DNA of 64,000 nt. Source: Sciurus carolinensis (lineage: Eukaryota > Chordata > Mammalia > Rodentia > Sciuridae). Where the stretch lies: positions 34,922,575 to 34,986,574 of the forward strand of contig NC_062221.1 in assembly GCF_902686445.1 (NCBI RefSeq), given 5' to 3'. The position numbers and the translations under genes were made by a program. Shown piece after piece: positions 23,375-33,400 of the stretch (position 1 is the stretch's first letter; each line of letters opens with the position of its first letter). The notes below the pieces were generated by a model, which worked only from the letters and a program-made list of their open reading frames with translations, had not been told where the DNA came from and did no database searches.

Positions 23375-23777
23375 CTATTAGGGTTTAGATATGGGGTGTC
23401 TTAAAAAACTTCTGTTTTTACAGAAATGTTCAGAGATGAAATGACTAGATTATGAAAGCTGTATTCTAATCAGTCCATCCTAATTGGAATGAACTAACTG
23501 GGTGGCAAGTATAGGTAGGAGGGGCGAGTTGGAGGAGGTAGGTCACTGGGGTCATGCCCTGGAAGGATTCATCTTCCCTGCAGTCCCTTCCCCTTCCCTT
23601 CTTTCTGCATCCTGGATACAATGAGCAGAACAGTACTCCTCCCCACTCCCTTCTGTCATAGTGTTTCACCTGAACATGGATTGTGGACTGAAACTATGAA
23701 CCCAAATAAAATTTTCCTCCTCTAAATTATTCTTGTCAGGCATTTTGATCACAGCAATGAAAAGCTGATAAAATGCA
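23375..23777 (+). mobile_element. MaLR-type solo LTR
   Basis: GGGTTTAGATATGGGGTGTC near the left end, CCTGGAAGGATTCATCTTCC in the middle, then CCCAAATAAAATTTTCCTCC with the polyadenylation signal, and CACAGCAATGAAAAGCTGAT at the right. The order matches the copies at 20605 and 59572. The termini are eroded. Confidence 0.78.
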
Positions 23778-23919
23778 TTCCAATTTATTTTTGAATTAAG
23801 TGAATCATTTTGAGTGAAGTGATAATTTGGAATTTTTAAAAAATAATAATGAAAAAATAATATCTAGCCACCACCTCATTTACTTATCAGAAAAATGCTA
23901 GTAGTTATAGTAAGGGTTT

Positions 23920-24060
23920 TTGCATTTTTTAAATTTATCTTTTAATTTTTTACAGACTGCATTTCGATTCACTGTACACAAATGGAGTACATGATTTCGT
24001 TTTTTTGGTTGTACACAATGTAGATTCATACCATTCATGTAATCATATTCATAGTTAAAA
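23920..24060 (-). mobile_element. LINE-1 3' end fragment
   Basis: CACTGTACACAAATGGAGTAC and GGTTGTACACAATGTAG match the 3' UTR of the younger LINE-1 whose end is at 62251 (TTGTACACAAATGGGATAC), in the same orientation. It is a short 5'-truncated insertion. Confidence 0.65.
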
Positions 24061-25479
24061 ATAAGGCAACTAAAACTAAAGAAGTTAATTAAACTCTGTG
24101 GTGAACATATGATGCAGGCCAGGGCATGATTGAAAAAGGTTATTAACAATTATATATCTGACTCTATCAGAATACATTAGAATTGCCCAAAGTATGATTT
24201 CTGTTTACCCTACAGACATACATTATTTAACACAAATCTTAAAATGGAGGTATGCAAGAGACTTTCCAAATATGTGACTGAACTGCATGGTGAATCTGTA
24301 TGATCCAGAAAGTATAATTTTAAACTTCTACATGTGGCTTGACTTTGTAAACCAATGGTCTAACCAAAATTAAATATTTTACTTGTCTTCTCTATAACTC
24401 CTTAGGCTTTTATTTACCTAATACTCAAACCAGTCTGTACGTTTGTGAAGATATAAGAAAGGACTTATGAAATTTCAATTGTGTATTTCCAAAATTCTTC
24501 CTGTACATCTCTAAATGTCAAATTTCTACCAATATATACACCATTCCTTGTTGATGCTCAGATTAAAATTTTCTCTTCCAAGATATGTTTCCAGATTCAT
24601 ACATAAAAATTCCAATACATCTTATTTGCATTAATATTGATAATTTATATTCTCATCATATGTATCAGAGTTTTGTGTAACTGTATCCACTAAATAAAAA
24701 ATCAATATTTACACAAGCTTGAAATGTTACAATATGTTTAATAATATACAAATACATAAGGCATCTTCATTTAAAAATTATTTCTTTCAAAATTAGCAAA
24801 TCTTTATTCATAAAGAAAAGTATTTATTCTTTAGTACAGTCTGAGCCCAAGGATAACCATGTAAATACCTAACATGAGAAATTAAATTCCTTGAAACCTG
24901 TAATATTAATAATCTGAATAAGTATTAAAAGAAAAATTGTATAGTTGATTTTTTTCTTAAATGTTCTGAGTAATTATATTCCACCCCCCCCTTTTTTTTT
25001 GCAGTGTTGGCAATTTTCTTATTAAAAAGAAAACAGGACAGTATAAAGGTTACTGGTAAGAGTAATTATACAAACATGCATGACCTATGTGATCCTACAA
25101 TATGTATAATCAGAAAAATGAGAGATTATACTCCATTTATGCATGATCCATCAAAATGTATAAATGCATCCTGTCAAGTACAACAAATTAGAAAAAATAT
25201 ATTTTTTAAAAAGAGTAATATACAAACAAATTCAGAATGCCCTAATAGACTCAGTGTGGTAGTAAACCATCCATATCTTTGATATTAAGACTAAAACTGA
25301 AAAAAATTAAAAATAATAACTATATAAATACATTAAGCAATAGGCAATGTAGAAAGATGTAAAATTAAATATGAAAAATTCAAAATGTGAGGAGGATTAA
25401 ACTGGAAAGTTATTCTTATAAATATTTTCTCATGTACTTATGTTCATTATGTTTTTTCTATTCTTATATTTATGATGAT
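24061..25479. other. Unassigned A+T-rich DNA
   Basis: No gene was recognised. An open 92-codon frame (25004-25282) starts after a C/T homopolymer and has no domain signature. The right part may be further LINE-1. Confidence 0.45.
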
Positions 25480-27312
25480 GATCTTACTATCATTTCAAAA
25501 TGGTTTGTTATAATCCAGAGATGTTTTGTAAGCCTCATAGTAATCTCAAAGCAATAATCTATTTTGGAAAAACAAAAAATAATATTCAAGGAATCAAAAC
25601 AACTACTAGTGTAATTTACTTAACCACAAGGAAGCCTTGAAGGAAAGAAAAGAAGTGTCACAAAATTAGAAAACATTTACACAATGGAGTACAACCTATC
25701 TATAATTACTTGGAACGTATATTAAATTTTTCAGTTAAAATTACATGGAGTATGTAAAGAGATAACAAAACAACACCCAACTATACATTGCTTACAGGAA
25801 AGTAATTTCACATTTAAGATACATGTACTCTGAAATTGAAGGGATAGAGTAAGATAAAGCAGGGATAGCCATAGTAAAATAAGGTAAAATGGATTTTAAA
25901 TCAAAAGTAGTAAAAAAAAAAAAAAAAAAAAGGACAAGGAAGTTATTGTGTAACAATAAAGGTGTCAATTCAGAAAAAGAAAATAATAATTCTATGTGTA
26001 CAAACACTAAATATTATAACATTCAAACATATAAAGCAAATATTAGTCAACCTAAAAGGAACAATACATTAAAATAATATAATACAATAATATTCCACTT
26101 TCAGCAATTGCTAGATCACCCAGATAGAAAATCAATGACAATAAAATCCAGGTTAAATTGCATTCTAAATAAACTGAACAAATTTTCAGAGAATATTTTA
26201 TACTACAGTTACTTAATACATTCTATCTCATCAGCAAATTTAGTATTCTTCAAGATAAAGCATGTGATAGGCCACAAAACAAGGATCAATAAATTTCAAA
26301 ATATTGAAGTCATATGAAGCATATTTTTGTTCACAATGAGATATAGCTAGAAAACAATAAAAATAAAAGGTATATGAAGAAAGTATACAAATAAATGAAA
26401 ATTTAACAACTTACTTTTACACAAGCAGTGGATCAAGGAAGAAATAAATGTGGAAATTTTAAAGTTTATGGAAGCAAAAGAAAATGGAGACACAGCACAC
26501 CAAAACATATTGGAAACAGGAAAGTAGTACTTAAAGAGAAATTTATAGGAATCAACGACCACATGAAAAATGAAGAAAGATCTAAGACAACCAACCTATA
26601 ACAACATCTCATGTAGCCAGAAAAAATAAAAACAAGCTAAATCCAAAATTAGTAGGAGTAAAAAAATGATAAAGATCAGAGCAGAAATAAATGAAATGAG
26701 AATTAAAGAACAAGGAAATATAAGGAAAACAAACAAGTGGTTCTTCAAAACAAAAAACAAAGTAGACAAACACTTAGCTTGGGCTAACCAAGATAAGGAG
26801 GAAATGAGACTAAGCTAAAATCAGACATAAAGCAGAACATCACAACTAACACCATAAAAATAGAAAAGATTATTAGAGAGTCTTCAGAACAACTATTTCC
26901 CAACAAATTTGATAATCAACAGAAAAGTATAAATTCACAGATATGTACACCTTACCAAAACTGAATCATGAAAAAATAGAAAACCTGAATGGACCAATAA
27001 CAAGTGAAAAGACTGAATCAGTAATGAAAAGTCTCCTGTTAAAGAAAATAAACTTATATAATCAGTAGCACTGCTCTATTCCAGTATCAAATTACATAAA
27101 ATGCAAATCACAAAAGCAATCACATTTATAAAAACTATAAACAACTGAATAAATTTAGCAAAAAGATGAAAGGTTTCTACAATGTAAATTATAAAATATG
27201 TGTGAAAGAAATTTTAAAGGACAAAAAAGTGGAAATACATTCCACGTTCATGGTTTGGAAGAATTAACATATCCATAAGACCTTAAGCAATATAGATACT
27301 CAGCTGTATCCC
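25480..27312 (+). mobile_element. Old LINE-1, ORF2 region, first segment
   Basis: The sequence follows LINE-1 ORF2 at nucleotide level: TATCTATAATTACTTGG near 25697, GATAGGCCACAAAACAAG near 26269, GATCAGAGCAGAAATAAATG near 26674, GTGGTTCTTCAAAAC near 26739, GAAAACCTGAATGGACCAAT near 26979, and TTCATGGTTTGGAAGAATTA near 27247. These encode successive parts of endonuclease and reverse transcriptase but are full of stops. The segment breaks off near 27312 in the palm region, and the continuation is found at about 29520. A poly(A) of 19 bases lies inside at 25913-25931. Confidence 0.82.
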
Positions 27313-28237
27313 TATTTTGATTGGTTGAGAGTTTTGTATTAAGAATCTTGAAAACAAAAAAAGTCTTGGAAAGAACTGCCAGTCTTGGCATAAATGTCCA
27401 CTCAATCACCAGTGTGAGTCTGCAGAGAGGTTTTCCTCAGAGTTCAGTTTATCATCTTCTTGTCTATTATTAAGTTGTTCAGAGTTATTTTGGCTTTTGT
27501 CATATAGCCAAATAAAGGACTGTTCCACTTCATGGATTTTTGATCTGACATACTTGCGTATGATGTTTTATATATTGGGGGCTTTTACTTGTATTCTCAA
27601 TTTGACTTTTGAATCCTAATCTCTCTCTTCAAAAATCAAGTTTCATGAAAAAATCAAGTTTCAATATTATCAGGTGATTTGTTTTGCTGCTTGGCATAAA
27701 AGACTGAAAGAGCTATTTCTCATAAAGGGAAGCTCAAGATATCCCATGCCTGTTATCATCAGTGCCCTAGTGACACAAGTATAAGGAAAGAAAACTTTCC
27801 ATCCATTCACCAGAAGCCTGGCTCCTTTGAGATGTTGGGCTATATTGTCCAGCCAAGGTCTTCTGCTGTTATTATATCAAACACCTACTGTATATTCTTT
27901 CCTCTTTCTTCTGCTTTGGGAAAACTCAGAGTAAAATTTCAGCATACAGATTTCTAGGGCTAGTAATTAGTAGCATCCACAGAGCAATGTGCCTAGTTAC
28001 AGAGTTAGATTCTATCTTGTTTATTACAAAACTTAAAATACCTTCCCCAGGCAATATCCAAAACAGTTTCATTCTACTGCATAATCTGCCTTCATCTCTA
28101 CAGTAAAATGTAATCTGTCAATGTGCTGACAATGAAAACCTTTCCAATTTGGTGAAAGTGAAGGACAGTGAAAAAATCTCATGTTCTCCTAATACATACA
28201 TACAGCATCTCTCCCATCATTGTCCAAGGCACTCTCC
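27313..28237. other. Unassigned sequence between LINE-1 break and SLC51A copy
   Basis: This 0.9-kb stretch lies between the LINE-1 break and the stop codon of the retrocopy. On the retrocopy strand it would correspond to 3' UTR, but it is much longer than I would expect and has no poly(A) at its far end (no poly(T) on the plus strand near 27312). It could be part of the inserted transcript, transduced DNA, or a separate insertion. No gene is recognisable. Confidence 0.4.
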
Positions 28238-29302
28238 TCAGGCTTTGAGGTTCAAGTCTTGGTCTGGAGACAAGGAAGTTTCATACCTGGCCTTGTGATC
28301 TTCAGTAGTACATTTGCATCAACACAGTCATCAGGAATGTCTCCAGTATAAGGAGATGGCAATTTATCACTTAAGACCTGGTTTTAGAGGACAATGGAGG
28401 TGAACTAGCAATCTGTCCACCATTGGCCAATATGAAGAAAATGGCAGGCTGCAGGGTAATCATAATAAAAAGCCCCTGGAAGAGAGTAAATTTGACTCCC
28501 ATGTTCTGCCTACCCAGGTGCAGCCTGGTTTGACAGAAAAGGATGCCCAGGGCCCAGAGAGCCATCAGGGTGGACACACCAAATAAAGTGTTGAACCATA
28601 AAGCTATGTTCTTCTCAGAAATATCTGCAGGGTCATAGATGCCATCACAGATAAGAAACAGGCCCACCAGGCTCAGTGTTATCTTGAAGAAGGCATATTG
28701 GAAGAAGTTGAAGCTTCTTTCTGGTGAGCATGAGTGGAGGACAGCAAGGGCAGCAACAGCAGCAGGGGTCTGTGTGGATCCTCACCAGAATGTCCTTCAG
28801 AGTCCTCATTACTGACTCTTTACCACCAAAGCCTTCTACATGACCTGCATGAGCAGGTAAAAGCACATGGCATAAAACGGGATTATGGCCATTTCTTCAA
28901 GCATGAAGGAACAAGAGATCCAGAGACCAAAGCGGCAGATCACAGAATCTACCGTGGGTACAGAAATGTTCCAGAGTAGAGTCCTTCTCTTGATGGGGCA
29001 ATGGGTGTTCTTGTACAGATAGACAGCATCCTCCAGGAAGAGGGCATTTAAGCCTAGTGCAAGGAAGGTCATGATGACCATGTGGGTAATTTCCATAGGA
29101 CCCAAGGCAAATTGTCTTGGTTTTCTTGACTCTTCCATATAAATTTTTAGATCAGTCCATTAAGGAAAACCTCTCAGAAGCTTAGCTGCAGTGGGGGGGT
29201 GGGAGAAACAATCTGAAGAGATGCCATGGTTGGTCCTCAGCACCCCCAAAAGATCTTCTGGTACCTAGGGTCAAGTTTTATCTGAGTCCTGTCTGGTTCC
29301 AT
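28238..29302 (-). pseudogene. SLC51A: SLC51A (OST-alpha) processed retrocopy, broken
   Basis: This is an intronless copy of SLC51A, which encodes the alpha subunit of the basolateral bile acid and steroid exporter OSTalpha/OSTbeta. Start codon at 29302, opening MEPDRTQIKLDPRY as in known orthologues; recognisable blocks follow through FLEDAVYLYKNT, CPIKRRTLLW, the CCCCCPCC run, VEGFGGKES, LTRKKLQLL, DGIYDPADIS, LANGGQIA and SSKTRS to a stop at 28238. The parent has several introns; none is present here, so it arose from spliced mRNA. Lesions: a 1-nt deletion after about codon 14, a 63-bp insertion with a stop (29109-29171), a 1-nt deletion near 28848, a roughly 13-14-nt deletion near 28700, a Gln codon changed to TAA just after SSKTRS (near 28370), and a small deletion near the C-terminus. 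It cannot make the full protein. Confidence 0.95.
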
Positions 29303-29515
29303 CATCTCCTTTCTCTCCCACTCTCCTATGGTCACTGAAGGTGAAGAATGACAGGCAGGGCCCACAGGTTGCGGGTACAGGGGGGGTGACTCCTGCCTTG
29401 TCCTGCAGTGCTACCAGCTCTTTCCAGGAACCAGGGTGGAGGGCAGGTGGAATGCTGATCTTCCCTGCTGACTACTCTCTCTCCTTCTGGTACCAACCTC
29501 TTGGTATGCTTCATT
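29303..29515 (-). pseudogene. Probable 5' UTR of the SLC51A retrocopy
   Basis: About 210 bp upstream of the retrocopy start codon, distinctly richer in G+C than the surroundings and not LINE-1. It ends where the LINE-1 sequence resumes near 29520. It is best read as the 5' UTR of the retrotransposed mRNA; the exact end is uncertain. Frames on both strands across it have no recognisable product. Confidence 0.55.
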
Positions 29516-30178
29516 TAGCAAGAAGATACATTTATACAATTTATATAGAACTAGAGAAGCCACTAAGTACTCAAAATCACCTTGAAGAAAATTTAAAAGA
29601 GTAGGAGGGATTATGTTACCTAACTTCAAAATATACAACAAAACTGTAGTAATCAAAATAGCATGATATTAGAAAGAAACACACAAAGAACAGGCTAGAA
29701 GTAAACTCAGGCATACACAGGGCATTGTATTTTGCAAAGGTGCTAAGAACACACACATGAGAAAGGATAGTTTTTTCAATAAATGTTGTTGAGGAAATTG
29801 GATATCCACAAGCAGAAAAAATAATCTAGACTCTTTCCTCTCACCAGTCACAAAGATCAACTCAAAATGGATTAAAGACTTCAATATTAGGCCTGATATA
29901 TGCAAAATGCTTCAGGACTTTGGAATGAGAAAGATTTTTTTGGACAAGATACACCAAAAGGATAAAATTGAAAGCAAAAATAGACAAAAGGGATTATATC
30001 GAACTAATAATTAAAGGAAATCCTCAACAAAATAAAGAGAAGCCTACTGAATGAGACAAAATACTTGCTGTATTTACATTTGACATATTCTAATGTCCCG
30101 AATATATAAGAAGCTCCAAAAACTAATTAAAATGTGTTAATTAGCAGAAGAAAAATTATCCTAATTAAAAAATGGGTG
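29516..30178 (+). mobile_element. Old LINE-1, ORF2 region, second segment
   Basis: Resumes the ORF2 sequence where 27312 left off: TTTATACAATTTATATAG is followed by CTAACTTCAAAATATACAAC, ATCAAAATAGCATGATATTA, CAAAATGGATTAAAGACTTC and AAAAGGATAAAATTG, in the standard LINE-1 order. It ends at AAAAAATGGGTG, where a MaLR LTR is inserted. Confidence 0.85.
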
Positions 30179-30600
30179 TGTTAGTTACTTTTTTGTTGCT
30201 GTGACCAAAATACCTGACAAAAACAATGTAGAGGTGAAAATGCTTATTCTTGATTCAAGATTTCAGTCCATGGTTGGCTGACTCCATTTCTCAAAACCTG
30301 AGGTAAGGCAGAGTATCTTGGTGGAAGGTCACAGAGGAGGAAAGCTACTCAGCTCATTGCAACTGTGAAAATAGCATAAGGAGCCAGGTACAAAATATTA
30401 TTTCTAAGTATGCTCATAGTGACCTACCTCCTCCAGCCATGTCTCACCTACCTAGAGTTACCACTTAGTACTCCATTCAAATGGATTAATTATCTGATGA
30501 TGTTACAGTTCTCATAATCTAATTATTTCATCTGAGAACTTTGCTATATTGGATATCATCTTTTCATGGAATACTTCATATTCAAATCATAATAATATGC
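30179..30600 (-). mobile_element. MaLR-type solo LTR inside LINE-1
   Basis: On the minus strand the LTR order is visible, ending (plus-strand left) with TGTTAGTTACTTTTTTGTTG and GCTGTGACCAAAATACCTGA. The other end (TTCATATTCAAATCATAATA) is eroded. LINE-1 sequence lies on both sides and is continuous when the LTR is removed. Confidence 0.75.
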
Positions 30601-31520
30601 AATAGATGAAAATAAATATTTTTTCAAAAGAGTACATTCAAATGTTCTATAGGTACATCAACTTCACTATTCATCATGTAAATACAAATTGAAACCACAA
30701 GGAGATATCACTTTATCCCTGTAAGTATAGTTAATATCAAGAAGACAAGAGAACCTGTGCTGACAAGCTCATGGAGAAAAGGGAACCCTTGTAACTTGTT
30801 GGTAGAAATGTAAAATTTTGAAGCTATTGTGGAAAAGAGTATGGAAGTTTGTAAAAAAAAAAAATTAAAAGTAAAACAAGCATGTTGTCTAGCAATCCCA
30901 CCGCTGGGTATAAAACTTTGAGTCTGAAAAAAAGAAATTCATACTCCCGTGTTCATTGTAGCACTATTCTCAATAGGCAAGAAAGGGAAACACCAAAATG
31001 TCCATCAACTGATGCATCCAAAAAGAAAACGTTCTGCATTTATACAACAGAATACTATTCAGCCATAAAAATAGTAAAAATCTGTTTATTTGCAACAATA
31101 TGAGTGGAACTGGAGAACATTATGTTAAGTGAAATAAGTCAGACGCAGAAATACAAGTACCCTATGATCTCACTGATATATGGAATCTAAAAATACACCT
31201 CATTGAAGTTAAGGGTAGAATAGCAACTACAAGAGGCCAGGAACTGTAGGGACAAGGGAGAGTGAGGAAATGTTGATCAAGGTGTACTAAGTTACAGTAA
31301 GAAACTCTGAAGTATTCTGAAATATTGCATGGAATAGTACATATAGAAAACAATAACACATTGTACATTTCAAATACTGGAAAAAGGAGTTTGAAAATTT
31401 CTACCAAAAAATTATAAGATTGAGGAGATAAGTGTTTAACCTCATTTGAACACATTAAACATAACATTATATCCCATTAATATGTACAAATTTTATGTTT
31501 TGTGTATCAGAAATAAGCAT
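30601..31520 (+). mobile_element. Old LINE-1, ORF2 C-terminus and 3' UTR
   Basis: Continues the LINE-1: AATTGAAACCACAAGGAGAT, AGCTCATGGAGAAAAGGGAA, CCCACCGCTGGGTATAAAAC, ATGTCCATCAACTGATGC, GTGAAATAAGTCAGACGCAG, then AGAGGCCAGGAACTGTAGGG and a 3' UTR. The right end near 31520 is approximate. Confidence 0.88.
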
Positions 31521-31579
31521 TATTATGAGCAAAAGCAGATAAAAACAATAAAAGTAGAACTGTTACACCTTGTTTACTA

Positions 31580-31813
31580 TGTTAGTGAACTTTTTATTGC
31601 TGTGACTAAAATACCCAACAAGAACTTAGAGGATGAAAAGCTTACTTTGACTGAGAGTTTCAGCCGTTTCAGTTCATGGCTGGACTAATTCTCTCTGGGC
31701 CTGAGATGATGGAACATCATGGTAGAAGGGTGTGGTAGAGGAAAGCTACTCAGCTCATGGCAGCCATGACAAAGAGAGAGGGAGGGAGGGAGAGAGGGAG
31801 ACAGAGGGAGGGG

Positions 31814-31855
<42 letters not shown>

Positions 31856-32060
31856 CAACAGGGACCAAATATATACTCCAAAGACACACCCACAGTGATA
31901 CTTCATTTAGCCATGCCCCACCTGCATACAGTCATCACTCAGTCTTTTCAAATTATTAATGCAGCAAATTGATTAATCCACTGATTTGTTTATGACTCCC
32001 GTCATCTAACCATTTCACCTCTGGAGTTTTGGGAAGGCACCTCATACCCAAACCGTGACA
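31580..32060 (-). mobile_element. MaLR-type solo LTR with expanded (GA)n
   Basis: Plus-strand left end TGTTAGTGAACTTTTTATTG, right end CTCATACCCAAACCGTGACA, equal to the reverse complement of the family's TG...CA termini. The internal purine tract has expanded to GGGAGG repeats followed by about 24 GA units (31775-31855). Long serine/leucine or arginine/glutamate frames here are translations of this tract. Confidence 0.82.
31806..31855 (+). repeat. (GA)n microsatellite
   Basis: Pure GA repeat following a GGGAGG-rich stretch, inside the MaLR LTR. Confidence 0.95.
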
Positions 32061-32645
32061 TTAAGCTCTGTAGATGTACTTAGTTTTACTTAGTAAACTT
32101 TACAAGCTTAACTCCTTATTCAAAACATTCTATTACATAAATCTTCATCCCATCAATACTTTTATTCATAATAACTTTCACTTTGAAAAATGCTTTCACT
32201 TGAAAAGATGCACAGTCTTATAACTAGAACCTGACTGGCAATTTTAACTGAAAGGTAGTATTGAGAGTTATTTCTATTTCATTTTAACTATTTTTTAATA
32301 CAAGAGTTTCTTCTGAATGCCACTGACAGAAACTATTTAATTTGTTCCACATGGATAATGTTTAGAGCCTATATGTGGCAGAATGTTGACTGTCTGGGCA
32401 CTGTATTTTCAGAAAATTTACAAGAATCAACTAACTAGCTTAAGTAATTTGTCTCACAGTATTTCACAGGACTAAATTCTGTCAATTATAGTCACTTTTT
32501 ATGGGTGTTTCTAAGAAAATGGACTTTTAATGCATTACCCCTCTAAGGTATGCATTACCTTAGAGGAGAAGGACATTGTTACTGATTTATTTTTATTGCA
32601 ACTGGGCTCTAGTAAAGAGTAGAATGCAGAGTCAATAGGGCAACG
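32061..32645. other. Unassigned DNA with a perfect inverted repeat
   Basis: No gene was recognised. It contains the 11-bp perfect inverted repeat at 32540-32566, described as a finding. Confidence 0.5.
32540..32566. repeat. 11-bp perfect inverted repeat
   Basis: Arms CCTCTAAGGTA (32540-32550) and TACCTTAGAGG (32556-32566) are exact reverse complements around a 5-base TGCAT loop. Confidence 0.95.
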
Positions 32646-32651
32646 AACAAG

Positions 32652-32966
32652 TGTCAGGGGCGGGCTCTGAGGGCCCCAGAGCCACACCCTGGCCTGATCT
32701 CTAAGATGGCGCCTGGCAGCTTGCCAGACATAGCTGCACTCATATACAAGTTTTAGGAAGTAACTCTGGTTGGCTGTTGTACATGAGGCGATCCTGGTAT
32801 CTGCCTGGAGACTGTTCCTTGATAGGCTGACTTTCCTGGTAGTCTACTCTCTGATAGGCTGATGTTCTCAATATAAGTCTGAGACTTGTGGAATAAAGCC
32901 TTTTTGGTTCCTGTGATCGAGAACAGCGTATGCGTTGTGACTGTCCCCACGGGCGGTGGGCAATCA
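32652..32966 (+). mobile_element. IAP-like (class II) solo LTR with 6-bp duplication
   Basis: Starts TGTCAGGGGCGGGCTCTGAG, has TCTAAGATGGCGCC near 32700, AATAAAGCC near 32892, TTGGTTCCTGTGATCGAG and a GTGCG-rich R/U5-like end finishing CAATCA. AACAAG occurs immediately before (32646-32651) and just after (32969-32974), a 6-bp duplication as made by class II (ERVK/IAP) integrases. It is much richer in G+C and CpG than its surroundings and has no internal region, so it is a solo LTR left by LTR-LTR recombination. Two bases separate the CA end from the right duplication, so the exact end is uncertain. Confidence 0.8.
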
Positions 32967-32974
32967 TAAACAAG

Positions 32975-33210
32975 AATATTTTGATGTTTAGAAGTAAGCA
33001 GGAAGTATTCTAAACTGATGAGACTTGACCTTAAATTCTCAATGACTTATGTTTAAATAAGTCTTATTTAAAGTCTTAAAGTCTTTTAAAATTCAGTGAA
33101 TTTAGGGATCTTACTATACATCATAATTGTTTCCAGAGTGTAAATCATTTAATGTTGTTTAGTAACTCAAGAAAGATCTTCAGAGCAGAAAAAGGTCCCC
33201 TATCTCCAGG
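32975..33210. other. Unassigned DNA
   Basis: A short stretch between the solo LTR and a SINE, with nothing recognised. Confidence 0.5.
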
Positions 33211-33400
33211 AGGAGTTGGTGGCATATGCCTATAATACCAGCAGCTGGGGAGGATGAAGCAAGAGGATTGCAAGTTCAAGGCCAGCCAACTTAGGCTCTA
33301 AGCAACTTAGTGAGACCCTGTCTTAAAATAAATAAAATAAAGGGCTAGGGATGTATCTCAGTGACACCTCTGGGTTCAACAATCTCCAGTACCAAAAAGA
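33211..33400 (+). repeat. B1-dID type SINE
   Basis: GGTGGCATATGCCTATAATA, then GCAAGTTCAAGGCCAGCC, GTGAGACCCTGTCTTAAAAT, and an ID part with CTCAGTGACACCTCTGGGTTC. It has the same fused design as 5301-5510, with an A-rich junction of TAAATAAAATAAA. Confidence 0.85.

Noticed and set aside
23898..24149. 83-codon minus-strand frame
   Set aside because: It crosses a LINE-1 3' end fragment and has no domain.
28371..29138. Three separate minus-strand genes with membrane-protein character
   Set aside because: They are pieces of one SLC51A retrocopy in different frames, separated by small deletions.
28238..29302. Functional SLC51A gene
   Set aside because: No introns and at least six disabling lesions; the parent must lie elsewhere.
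31685..31972. Arg-Glu or Ser-Leu repeat proteins
   Set aside because: They are translations of the (GA)n tract inside a MaLR LTR.
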